DNA of 64,000 nucleotides from NCBI GenBank assembly GCA_002118135.1, contig BDIU01000051.1, positions 124,001-188,000 on the forward strand. Direction: 5' to 3'. The notes beneath the pieces are model-generated. The model searched no databases. It worked only from the letters and a program-made list of their open reading frames with translations, and was not told where the DNA came from. A program made the position numbers and the translations under genes. This document shows, in pieces, positions 43,452-54,599 of the stretch (its first letter is position 1; every line of letters starts with the position of its first letter). The stretch is from Trebouxia sp. TZW2008. Taxonomy: Eukaryota; Chlorophyta; Trebouxiophyceae; Trebouxiales; Trebouxiaceae.

Positions 43452-46400
43452 TCAATCCTTTTTTTGCAAAGGGTCTGCCCACTTGAAGGTTTTGCACTGA
43501 CCCTCTTCCCCTGCTGCTGGTGGCCGCGCACACATGTAAAAATGGCGCCCTGTACAGCAGTGCCAAATCACAACTTGCAAGAGCTGCAGATGTGAGAAGA
43601 TCCTTCCAGGACGTTCAGGGACTCATTGGGCTGATCAAGGAGTCAGTTGCACGAGAGGTTCTGTCCAGACTGTGCCGCATACATAAAGCTTGTAGCCACT
43701 GCTCAATTGCAGCAAAACAGTAGCCGCTAGACCAAGCAAGCTATCAAACTTTGTGCTGTATCTGCACTGTGCCGCTTCTGACAGACTGGCATGGAGGGAA
43801 ATCAATCGCATCTGTGCGATGCCTAGCTGCTGGGTTCCAGACCTGCCTAGCAAGCGATACATGCAAGCTACAAGTCAGCACAGTGGACAAGCTCACCTCT
43901 ATTTGGCCCGCTCTTATTGACACGCTTCTTGATACAGGGTTCTTGATGCCCTTTGCACAGCGGAGCTTGCCCCAAAGCAACAGGCCTGTCTGGAGAGAGG
44001 TCTTGACCCTGTTCTGAAGGCTCTTGGCCTTCATTGACAGACCCTACATGTGATCAGCCAGAATGATCAAACTGTGTTGATGCATGAGTTGTTACTATTG
44101 AGACTTCATTGACTGGAAGCACACACAGAAGCACACAAAAGCAGCAGAAAGGTCCATGTCATGACCTGTCTTGTAGCTCTCTTTGTAGCATGCATAGATA
44201 AGCAATGCAGCTGCAGGCGTAACAGCATCTCAGACTTGATGATGATCTTTGGTCAGGAAGAAACAATGACTCCCTCATGTCAGCACAGGACCAAACTGGT
44301 TGGAGAAAGTTGATAGCTCCAGTTCTTACCTAGCTGGGCCTGCTGAGCCTGTCTAACTTGCAGTTTGAACGACTTCGTGAAACAAACTGGTGACTCCCCA
44401 CCATTGGCTTTGCATGCAGAGCGCATGCTATACACATTGCAAGCCGTACCACCAGCAGCAGTACCAGATAAGCTCTGCTCTTGCTCTGCCAGATGAGGCA
44501 CTGCTCGCACAGAGCTGATCACTTCATGACAACCTGGCATTGGATGCAGAGACCATGCTGTGTACAATGTTCTAAAGCTTACCGCCAGCAGTCGCATAAG
44601 CCAAGCTCTGCTCTTGCTCTGCAAGATGAGGCGCTGCTCACACAGAGCTGATCACTTCATGACAACCTGGCATTGGATGCAGAGGCCATGCTGTGTACAA
44701 CGTTCTAAACCTTACCGTCAGCAGTAGTATCAGACAAGCTCTGCTCATGCTCTGCGTGTTGAGGCACTGCTTGCTGTGTCTGTGCTCCTTTGGCGCCAGT
44801 TAGAAAGCCTGTTATGCTGCTCTGACCTTGTTGCTTTGCTGGCGACTTGACAGATGCTTTGTGAGGCGCCGATGGAGCAGCTGTGCCAGTAGCCCCTTGC
44901 TCAGCTTTTTTGGCTTGAGGCTGCTGCTGCACCGCCCTGCCTGCAGCATTCCTTGGACATTCCAGCACATTTGAAGCAGAAACAGTGATACTTGACAAAC
45001 ACAATGTAAGCCTCCAGAATTTGCATGATGTCACCCATTAATGTGGAGTGATGTTGCGGTGCAGTGCAGATGCAGTATAGCATGATGCCTTGTTCATGTA
45101 TTACCAATATGTTGGTGACCTGGGCTACAGCATGTGCAAGAAGAGGGTGATGCTGACAATATGTCATGAGGAAAGGTACTGATGAAATGCAGTGCAGGCT
45201 GCTGAAACACAGTATGTCTATACGCAGAAAACTTGAACATTTGACTATGCAGGGTGCAGCAGTGTCTGCGCATCATCTGTAACAACTGTTTCAAGGTATG
45301 ATGCAGCAGGGCATGCCTGTTTGGGCCCTCTGTTGCTCTTCCTGGTCTTGCTGCTCAAGCTCCTCCATTGATCTGGGAGGCGTGTCTTCTTCTTCACGCC
45401 TGGAGCGCTTACGACCCCTGCTTGCTGTTGAGGCTGTCATCGAATGATTTAGCCAGCTTGAAATGGTGGGCTTGCCTACACAGTACCAGTGCGCAGGTCA
45501 GATTGCTTGCTGTTGATGCTGTAATGGACACGATTCCGCCAGGTTGATCTGGGAGGCATGTCCTCTTTTTCACACCTGCAGCGCTTATGACCCCTGCTTG
45601 CTGTTGGTGTTGTCACCAGATGATTCAGCCAGCTTGAGATGGTGGGCTTGCCTGCACAGCATTAGTGTGCAGGTCAGCTTGCTTGCTGTCAATGACGTGT
45701 GCAGGTGCAGTTGCTTGCTGTTGGTGGTGTCATGAAAATTTTCAGCCAGCTCAACATGGAAGGCATGTTTTCTTCTTCGCATCTGGAGCGCTTACGGCCC
45801 CTGCTTGCTGTTGAGGCCGTCATTGAATGGTTCAGCCAGCTTGAGATGGTGGGCTTGCCTGTGCTACCAGGTTGCATACAGTCTGGCACATGTGTACTGT
45901 GATGCTAGTATACACATGCAATTATGCGAATTTGACAACAAAGTCATGCTGCACACACTCAACACAGAGCTTCTGTGAACAAGCACTTCTCACCATGACG
46001 TCGCCCAGCTAATTCAAAGCTTTCAGCAGCATACAACACAACCAAGGCATTCATGCAGCTATGTGATGCACTCAGGCTGAGCAGCCTTTGCAGCCTCTGA
46101 AGCTAGCCAGTCATGTCCAAGGCAGAGCAACAGTGCAACTTACTTTGCGTCTGTGTTCCTGCAAACAGGTGGCTTGTACCATGAACTGCAGCCAGGCAGT
46201 CTGAAGCCAGTGCTTTGAGCGAGTAGTACAATGCCAACGATGCTCTGTACCTGCAAAGGTGTGGCTTGTGCTGAGAGCTGGTGCCTGGTAGTCTGAAGGC
46301 AACTTAAGCGGAGGAACATCCAGGTCTGCCCAAACAGGACAATGGTCTGAGCCCATGCACTCAGTCCACAGATCACAGCCAGTAAAGCTGTCCAGGAAGC

Positions 46401-49400
46401 CTCTGTCCTGCAGAGCACTACAAGGGATGCACCAAGTGATCTTGAGCTCGAACACATGCGGCTGACACTGGCACTTGGGTACAGGAACATCCAGGTCTGC
46501 TCAGACAGGACAATGATCTAATCCCATGCACTCAATACACAAATCACAGCCAATGAAGCTTTCTATCAGGTCCTCATCCTGAAGATCAGTCCCAGGTATC
46601 TCTCACAACAATGACAATAAGGATGTGCAAAGACTTGCTTGCAAACATGGCAAGCAGTGTACTGTTGCTGGTTTTCTGCAGCTGTTGTCAAGTGGTACAG
46701 CATTTGTAGATGAAAGTTATTTGAGCATGACATGCAAGGTCAGCATGCATGATGCAAGGTATGTGAGAGAGCGCTACTAACAGTCCATGACCTTGGTCTA
46801 GGAGAGGGGCAGATGTCACTGTGCTAGTCCTGGACTGCCCTTTCATCCAGTCATATCACCACAGTCGCTTACCTGTGCAGCACTTGATGTAGAAGGGAGC
46901 TCATCGTTTTCAGTCACAGCTGCATTGCTGACTGAAGCGCCTGCACAGTCTACTGCATCAGCAACTAAGACGCTGCTGGATTCTGCTGCAGGGCTGCTGT
47001 TTACAGCCCTGTCCGCAGCTGTGGGGCCAGCAGCTGCGGGCTCATTCACAGCTGCGGGCTTAGTGGCTGCAGCCCTGTCCACAGCTGTGGCGCTAGTGGC
47101 TGCAGGCTGGTCCACAGCTGTGGAGCTCAGGGCTGCAGGCCGGCCAGTGGCTGCAAGAATGAAGTCCACTCTTGAGCCGTAGTTGGTTGTTCGAGCGCCA
47201 GTCTTCTGATTCCACACTGTATAGGCCCTTTCCCTGCAGAAACCTTCTTATCAAAATCTTCCACAAAGAATGCATTGCTGATTTGCAATCTGCTCACGCA
47301 GGCTCAGTTGCATGCCATGGCATTAGTTTGACAGCTGCAGAATGCTAGCTCTAAAATGCTACCTGGTGCGCTGAATGCAGCAGACAGCAGATAAGCGCCG
47401 TATGTGTGACAAGCACGCATGTGCTCATGCATACCTTGCAACGCAGACTTGACTCAAGTATGGCTGTACAATTTACAACGCTAAGCTCACAGCAGCCGCG
47501 TGAAGCACAAATGCATGGTGCCTAAGCATGCATTGAAAGTGCATCTGAAAGGAAGGAGTTTGACCACATCAGATATAACTGGGTGTCAGAAGGCCTTTGC
47601 CCAGGGCCAAAATGTCTTGAATCCCTTTGCGATCAAGGTGGTGGTTCAGGAATTACATTGACTGACATATGAAGATGCAACATGCAATGCTGAGCATACC
47701 TGATCAGCATTGAGCACTAACAGTGCGTTCCTATGCATTTGTTGACAAGTCATTGATGTGGATGTGCTTGTGGTGTGGTGTCTGTAGTAAAGGGCAAACA
47801 TCTCACACCTGTCAGGGTGAAATTTCCTGAACACGTCTGCCAGAAGCCCTTCATCTGGGGCCAAAATGTCCTGGAACCATTTGCGGTCAGGGCGGTGGTT
47901 CAGGAACTGACTGTGTGCCAAGGGTTGGGACGCTTTGTTGCACCAGTCACAGTGGTCAAGCATGTATGGAGCAATGTTAAGGTCGCCCAGCAGTATGACA
48001 GAGCGGCCTTGAGCCAACATGGCATCTATGCGGTGCCTCAGAACCTACGAGACACAGAACAAGCATGGTTATGATCATTGACATCTTCACCAGCATGTTG
48101 TATATGCTTGCTAGTGAGCACTAAGCACAATCGTCAAGCATGCCAGGGGCAATGTTGAGGTTGCCCAGCAGTATGACAGAGCAGCCTTGAGCCAACATCG
48201 CATCTATGCGGTGCCTCAACACCTGAAAGACACAGAGCAAGCATTGTCAGATTCATGCGTATGCTTGTTAGTGAGTGGCAGTCAATATGGTTGAGCATGT
48301 AAGGGGCAATATCGAGGTCGTCCAGCATAATGACAGAGCGGCCTTGAGCCAACATGGCATTCATGCGGTGCAATAGTACCTAATAAACGCAGAGTTACGT
48401 CAGGCTGTGCCTCGGCCGGTGCAAGTCATGGCATCATTGCTGGCTAGCCTAGATGTGTGGACAACGCATGCATCAACATAAAGAGACTGCATGAGATTTG
48501 TCAAGCAGCCAAGTGAGGCACATGACTGACGTACACTCATTATGCATCTAACATGTGACAACTTGCTGCAGCACCAAAGGGCAAGTTGTGCAGCATGCGT
48601 GACACTGAGCATTAAGTGGATCCTCCTGTCAATGTCAGGTCAGCAACATCTTTGGGTGCTGCAGTAGCATCAACCTCCCTGGCTTTTGGGGACTGGTTGC
48701 CTTGTTGTCTTGATAAGGCTGGCGTTTCACATAGGTTTGTCGATACCCAACAAGCTGAAGGCATGGCAACATCACCTCATACAAGGTCATCTTCATTGCG
48801 AATCGCTCATTGTCCTCATTTGTTACCGCAGGCCCGTATACGTTGAACAGCACAAAGCTGCCATGGTCTGTTATCACACATCGGCCCTGATTGTCAATCT
48901 GCTCCAGATGTTGCTTGCTGTATCTGTGTTGACAGCACAGGAAAGATGTGATAACAACAATAGTCTGATCATTGCAGCACAGGTGTGGGGCCTCAATGAA
49001 AACAGTCAATAAGGCATAGAGCAAAAAGAGTATGAAGATGTTCCAGATGCTGCTTGCGCAATTTGTGTTGGCAGCACAGAAAGCAGATGCAATGATTGCT
49101 TCTTTTAAGAAATTCGACACAACGATATTTTTGAAGTAAAGACAAGGCAGTTGGGAACCAACCACAGCATTCTGCCTGCAGCGGTATCTCTGAGTAAGGA
49201 CAATTTGTTTCATGGACAATCTTTTGGAGAGCAATGCAGTGCTGTAATGAAGAGATGCTGCAGTAAGAGATGACAGACTGTACATTCCAGCAGAGGTGCC
49301 AAGTGTGTGTGGCCTCAGTGCCAGCAGATGGTTAAGCATGGAGCATATTCAGAACGAAGATGATTGCTGCAACAGCAGGGCAAGCATGAGAAGCAGCTGC

Positions 49401-50022
49401 ACAACAAAATGCAGTCATGTGCACAACATTCTTTTGACTTCTGACTTGTGATGCACAACATACTTTGACTTCTGACTGATTCAACATTATCTGACTTGCC
49501 TGTTCCAGAAACTTTGGTCCTCAGGGAAGCAGATTTTCTGATTGCTGCCCATGGTTGATTTCAGTTGCTGCAAGGGCAGAGTGCCACACATGCCATCTTC
49601 TGCTGCAATAGGCTGTGCTGTATCTGTCTTGCAATAGGTTGCAACTCCAGCATAGCCTCCTCTGATGCGGCAGAAACTGAAATACGAGTCCCTGGGTTGC
49701 AACACAATCGCTTTGACCACCCGGCATGGCAAAGCTCAGGGAGTGTGTGAAAGGTTTCGCTGACTCACCAGCCTTTACAGATTGCCAGCTCTCTGAATTT
49801 GTCCATGTCGGCCTTGGACAGTTTTGTCTCTTGTATGCAGACTATGTCTGCAATTGAGCTCTGATCAGCCCTTTTCAACACGTTTGACAGCAGAGCAGAG
49901 TAACATACATATGTAGTTTGACATGCACCTGCTTTGAGGTATTGCAACAAGCTTCGGAGCGTCCCAAATCTTCTGTTCAAGACAGCCTTAAGGCCATTCA
50001 CATTCCAGGTTACGATCCTCAT
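43452..50022 (-). CDS. APE2: AP endonuclease 2 (exonuclease III family), 662 aa, 13 exons
   Basis: Thirteen exons close exactly in phase (1989 nt): 50022-49929, 49847-49769, 49691-49500, 48923-48776, 48044-47809, 47233-46873, 46407-46251, 46158-46144, 45475-45317, 44940-44716, 44407-44330, 44043-43897 and 43549-43452. The Mg2+-dependent nuclease core is complete: MRIVTWNVNGL, DIVCIQETKL, RCVITDHGSFVLFNVYGP, LLGDLNIAP, TNYGSRVDFIL and CMGSDHCPVWADLD. The tail has two PCNA-interaction-like motifs (KPTISSWL, QSSITGFL) and a C-terminal GRF zinc finger with LCKGHQEPC, FYMCARPP and QCKTFKW. This domain order is diagnostic of APE2, which trims 3' ends and starts ATR checkpoint signalling in the nucleus. 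An Ala-rich insertion sits inside the core. Exons 3 and 9 use GC donors. Confidence 0.93.
43670..43708 (-). repeat. Possible decayed head of APE2 exon 13
   Basis: After GAGCAG it reads GYKLYVCGT, matching the zinc-finger pattern of the intact exon (GRHFYMCAR at 43549). It lies about 155 bp upstream in transcription. Similarity is weak at DNA level. Confidence 0.4.
44445..44650 (-). repeat. Two decayed tails of APE2 exon 10
   Basis: Copies of the exon end (EQEQSLAYATAGG and EQEQSLSGTAAGG) with donors at 44583 and 44450 follow the real donor at 44716. Both spacings are 133 bp. The intact version reads EHEQSLSDTTADG. All three donors are in the same phase. Confidence 0.85.
45545..45858 (-). repeat. 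Decayed heads of APE2 exon 9
   Basis: Copies start at 45858 and 45651, with a partial one near 45760; the intact exon starts at 45475 (spacing 207 and 176). Each begins after AG with GCAAGCCCACCATCTCAAGC (KPTISSWLNH), so the PIP-like motif occurs three times in genomic DNA. The copy at 45858 stays open through SRGRKRSRCEEE. Confidence 0.85.
46440..46578 (-). repeat. Decayed copy of APE2 exon 7 with a dead catalytic motif
   Basis: It starts at 46578 after a CTTCAG acceptor, 171 bp upstream of the intact exon at 46407. It reads ESFIGCDLCIECMGLDHCPV, then TGA, then ADLDVP. The intact exon reads DSFTGCDLWTECMGSDHCPV. The Ser of the catalytic SDH motif is changed to Leu, and a stop follows. Confidence 0.85.
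48120..48379 (-). repeat. Two decayed heads of APE2 exon 5 with mutated catalytic loop
   Basis: Copies start at 48379 and 48222; the intact exon starts at 48044 (spacing 157 and 178). The intact one reads LLGDLNIAPYMLD, the first copy MLDDLDIAPYMLN and the second LLGNLNIAPGMLD. The metal-binding or catalytic Asp/Asn pair is thus altered in both, and neither reaches the exon's donor. Confidence 0.9.
49035..49085 (-). repeat. Decayed head of APE2 exon 4
   Basis: GTGCTGCCAACACAAATTGC followed by AGCAGCATCTGGAAC resembles the acceptor and start of the intact exon (GTCAACACAG, ATACAGCAAGCAACATCTGG at 48923). It lies about 150 bp upstream in transcription. Confidence 0.6.
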
Positions 50023-50640
50023 GCGGTGCCCAGAGTGGCGGTGTGCAGTGACTGCGGTGCAACGTACGTGTTTTGCAGAAGCAGCGGCCCTTGTCCCAGC
50101 CAGCTGTGGTCGATAACAGTTCGCGCGCTGAACGGCGATCATAAGCCTTTCCCGAGTACACACACATCAATGCATTTGACTTGTCTCGTGACTAAAGCGA
50201 CTCATTTATGACTAATGTCACACAACTGTTGCAGGTCTGCAACAGCGTGGGCAACACAAGGCAATGGTGTGCCACTGCCCACAGTGTGAATTTATCTTAC
50301 TGTTGTGAAAGACCAAGTGCTAGCCTTGACTGGGGCTTCAGGATCTTAAAATTACAAGTCACGCTGAGTGAAACTGACATCATGACATGTATATTTAGGT
50401 TGTTTCCCCGTTTTTGTATAAAATGCATCCATATGAGACAGCTTCTGCTATGAAATCAGTGTACCCCATGCCTGCTGCTCATCGGGCAGGCCCCTTTACC
50501 TTAGACTGCACAGCACAGCCCGTCCCACTAATCAACAGCATTGCAAGAGCAATCTGGACTTGCAGCAGTGTCAACCGTGCCTCAATTTTGCATCCGGCCT
50601 TCTGCTGCAGACAGCAGTAGCTGACCGCGTGCATCAGCTT
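50023..50640. other. APE2 promoter and upstream region
   Basis: About 600 bp upstream of the APE2 start. No supported gene; short frames only. Confidence 0.3.
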
Positions 50641-50654
50641 TGCACACTTGAGTC

Positions 50655-50888
50655 CAGAAAATCTTGGACCAGCTGAGAACAAGAGTCAGACAACGGCTGT
50701 TCAACGGCAGAGCATGGCTCGAGTCGGTGCTTTCGGCACCAAGCACAGCTGCAGAAGCCTTTGACATGCTGCAGGATTACTCGCTTGTAGAGTTCGAAAT
50801 GTTTCAGCCCGAAAGAGCCATGCACGCATGCATAGCTTTGCAGCATGTACAGGCTGGATCCAGACCGTCGTGCGGACCGTTACGTTGA
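50655..50888 (+). CDS. Weak candidate exon, unknown protein
   Basis: A plus frame after the acceptor GTCCAG begins KILDQLRTRVRQRLFNGRAW and runs about 75 codons with a helical, charged composition (TAAEAFDMLQDYSLVEFEMF). It ends at a TGA ending at 50888. No ATG or partner exon was found. It could be an exon of a gene divergent from APE2, or chance. Confidence 0.25.
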   Translation, partial: QKILDQLRTRVRQRLFNGRAWLESVLSAPSTAAEAFDMLQDYSLVEFEMFQPERAMHACIALQHVQAGSRPSCGPLR

Positions 50889-51890
50889 AGCATTGCCGCA
50901 CTGTAAGCTTTAGTTTGACAACATGGTATTACAGCACTGATCAAGCTTCATCGCAGCACGAATGTAACTACACCTTACGCCTGTGATCCTGCAGCGGGCA
51001 ATCAAGATAGGCGCACTCCCCAGAGGCCGGCGATCAGGTTTATTGACAAGCTGTGAAGGTAAAGGCGTTGAGCAGAGACGCTGGGAATTGGTCGGCTCGT
51101 CACAGTATTAATTGCCAAGTTTTGCTGAGTGTTGATGCAGCACATGCACTGTTTGGCCAACACAGCTCCTCATACTGGCTTGCAACTGCACTGCCCCAAT
51201 AGGAGCAGCTTACTGCTGTGTACAACAACCATCCTGAAGAGCTCTTGCTCATTGCAAGATGTGGGTCCACACAGCATGAAGGCGCAGTGCTTCAAATGGC
51301 AAGCATGGCAGTGATGACAAGCATAGCAGCGCTTCAAATTCTGCAATGATGATCACCTTCAACTGATCAATGCCCAAAGCTGGTATCTTCCTGAATGTGG
51401 CAGGTCTGTTGCAGCCATATATATGCCTGTGCTACATAAGTGCGACAGGTCACCACAGCCTGCCATTGTTTTGGAAACAATTCAAAGTCTGACAGGCTTG
51501 CTGCATTGCACTATATGTACATGGTAGCTATAAGACACAAGACTGACCTTCATGATGCACAGCAAACCATTCCTGCCCTTGATCACATTTGAATGCACTG
51601 CAGGTCAGGTGTGGGCTTCAAGATCTGATATTTAGCGCACACAAGGCTCTTCATAGAGTGCTCATGTCGTCAGCCTTTCACCTAACACAATTGCTATGCA
51701 CCTGCTTGGCAGATGCAGCATCAGTATCCAGCTTGCAGCCAAGGCATTCAACACCAGGTCCAAACGAAACCCAGTGCAGCAAGTCTTGGCTTGAGACGCA
51801 CCTGCTGCACACCTGCGTAAAGCAAGGTGAGCCCGCATAGCTGTTAAGCATTCATGCACGCTTTGGCAATCAAACTTTGCACAGCAGAAG
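50889..51890. other. Intergenic stretch
   Basis: About 1 kb. Nothing supported beyond short frames; base composition is like the introns nearby. Confidence 0.3.
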
Positions 51891-51894
51891 TGTG

Positions 51895-52195
51895 CAGCAT
51901 CTGACTTGGGAAAAACTCAGTCCACTGAGGCATCAGCTTTGCAAGTCTGACTGAGCTTGCAGTCCACTTGTTTCTTGCTTGTCTGAGTGTAACAGCCCAA
52001 CTGTTTCTCTGTGAGCAGGATCAGTTGTCATCAGCTTGGGAAGTCTGATTGAGCTTGCAGTCCACCTGCATGTTGCTTGTCTGAGTGTAAGGGGCCAGCT
52101 ACTTCACTGTCAAAAGGAGCAGGCATCATGAGTTTGGCAAACCTGACAGAGGTCACAGTCTGCCTCTGTCTGGCTTGCCCAAGTCATGACGCCTG
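51895..52195. repeat. Tandem repeat of about 100 bp, three units
   Basis: Units share TGACTGAGCTTGCAGTCCAC and TTGCTTGTCTGAGTGTAA, near 51935, 52035 and 52130. Confidence 0.65.
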
Positions 52196-52504
52196 AATAT
52201 GCTCACACAGCTCCAACTGGGCTGCCAAACATCACCCACCTTTGTTGCAGCAAGAGCTCTTTCTGTTGCGCTTGTAGGCTATGTGTGTAGCAGCATGCAT
52301 GTGTTGAGCATGCATGCGAGGCGAACTGGCCCTCACCATCTCCTTACAGTTACTCTGTTTGTGTCTTGCCTCATGTCGGATGGGTAGCTTTCACAGTTGC
52401 TGTTTCTGCTGTCTTTGCTGAGCTTCAGAGCGTGCTCTTCACTTGCTGAAGCACACCCTCAGCTCAAGGCAAATGAGGCAGCACAAACAGCAACAATAGT
52501 ACCT

Positions 52505-52595
52505 AAGCATTTCTCAATCAATTAATTGATCAATCAATCGATTATAATTACTGTCTGAGAGACCCAACAGGGGCCCCATACAGACAATGATCCGC
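52505..52595 (+). repeat. Copy of a dispersed element with TCAATCAA tail
   Basis: A TCAATCAATTAATTGATCAA tract runs into ACTGTCTGAGAGACCCAACA and GGGGCCCCATACAGACAATG. An inverted relative lies at 60690-60770 and a partial one at 6972-7016. The simple A/T-rich tract beside a conserved core resembles the 3' end of a non-LTR retroelement. Confidence 0.55.
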
Positions 52596-54599
52596 CAGGT
52601 AGACAGCCTGCAGGCCTTTGTGCATTTGCGTCTCAGTCACAGGAAACAGGCACTTCACTTGCCTGAGCACAAGGGATTACATGCGGCAATGGCTGCGTCC
52701 AGCGCTGCAGTAATCCCATCTTGTTCACGTAGCTGACACACGCGTACTTTGTGACTGAGCCAGCCTATCTGTGTTGCTTCACAGGCACTTGAGCGGTTCT
52801 CAGGAGGTTTGACTGTTTCAGCTGCCAGTCACACCAAATCCTGGCCTTCCTGCAGGTGCCTGTCGGTGACAAGGGCCAGCCACTTGAGCTCTCTGAACGA
52901 CGCAATCTCACGCTGCAAAGGCTGCATCCAGTGCTGTCTGAGGGGGTGTTTGTTCAAGCAGCTGAAGCGCCTGTCCCTTGTGACTGGGAGTGCCTATCTG
53001 CGCTGCATTACAAGCACTTGAGCGCTTGCTGCAGCGCCTGATTGCTCCGGCCGTTCATCACATGTCAACTTTTGTCCGTTTGCTGCAACACTGTAAGCAG
53101 TTGCTGGTCACTTCAACTACAGGCCTCTATGCATATGCTGCCCTACTGCAATCAGCTGATGGTCTCACAAACTGCAGACAGTTGTGCAATTGGCCCTCAA
53201 TTTCAAGGGACAGGAAGTTTTGCTGTCTGAACACAAGAGGCTACAGAATGCAAAGGCTGAGTCCATTGCTGTATGTGGTCCTCTTTTGTTCAGGAAGGTT
53301 GATACCCCTGCCTGGGCCAATATTATGTATTATGTCTGCAATCTTTGCATGGGCATCTGTGCTTGACCTGATGGGTCCAAATGGCATGTTGCGGCTGAAT
53401 GGAGAGGAGTGGAGGTGACCATGATCATGTGTCAAGAGTTTGGCAAGCCTGATCACTGTTGTCTCCCCTCCTCTCTACCTGGGCCGCTGTGTACCATTCT
53501 GCCCCATCAGCTGTTGGTCACACCCCTACTTGACCTTTTGTCATGTGCTGTCCTTGCAAGCCCTGCGGGTAGGTGTCGCCTGGGCGTTACTTCCTGACTT
53601 GAACAAGCGGCATCTGGCAGCCGATCTGTAGACAGCGGGCGTGACCGTGATGACATGTCAAGAGTTTGGCAAGTCTGGTCAGTGTCAATGCCGCTGTGTC
53701 CAGCTGGGCTGCTGAGCGCCATTTCTGCCCCATCAGCTGCTGGTGACCTTCTTGCATGGGCTGTTCAGTGTGTCACATCTACAGCCTCCGTGCGTCATTA
53801 CACACAGTCATTGCATAAGCATTTGTTGCTGATGTGATAGGGCAGGGGTGGCAGTTTTGCAACCTTACTGGAGAGTAGTGAAGAGGACTGTGATCACATG
53901 TCAAAAGTGTGGCAAGCCTGGTCACAGACTTCCTCACTCCTCTCCAGCTGGGCTGCTGTGCACTGCTTCTGCCCCATCAGCTGCTCACGACACCCTTGCC
54001 TGATCCTCCGTGACATGTATTTCTCTTGCAAGCTCTGTGTGCGGTGAGTGCATAGCTTTCTCCTCGGCTGCTGAGGCAGGACTGACATGTCTTCAGCCCA
54101 GCTGGAAGGCAACGGACGTGGTGTTGATCACAATCAAATGATTGTGAGGCCTGTTCACGCATGTGCTGCATGCTCTCAGGCTGCGCCATTGTCCCCGCTG
54201 CTGCTGCCGCGTCAACTGTTGGCTGATCAAATGACCTTATCGAGGTTTTGTAGCATACTGGAGTTGACCCCACGACTATTTTTGGAGAGGACCTGACTTT
54301 AAGGTCTAACCACTTCTCCATGTGGCCAAAAGTCCAAAAATGAGTACCAACATGCTATTTTCTGGACCATAGACGTACCTGCTTTACAGGCTTGCATGAT
54401 GTGTGACATCTGCAAGCTCTGGAAGTTGCCATTGCATGGGCATTGATTCCTGAATTAAGGAAATAGGACACTTCTTTCAGCTGGGCTGCTGAACCCACTT
54501 CTGCTTCATCAGATGTTGGTGGCATTCATGCCTGGGCAAGACTTGTGTATTGTGCTTGCAAGCTCTGCACGCAAGTTGTGATTAGGCCATTGCAACTCT

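Noticed and set aside
43751..44017. Plus-strand frame opposite APE2 exon 12
   Set aside because: The minus strand encodes the GRF zinc-finger half LCKGHQEPC in correct phase, so the plus frame is a shadow.
48635..49339. 234-codon minus frame covering APE2 exon 4
   Set aside because: Only 48923-48776 fits APE2. The rest is intron read through, including a decayed exon copy.
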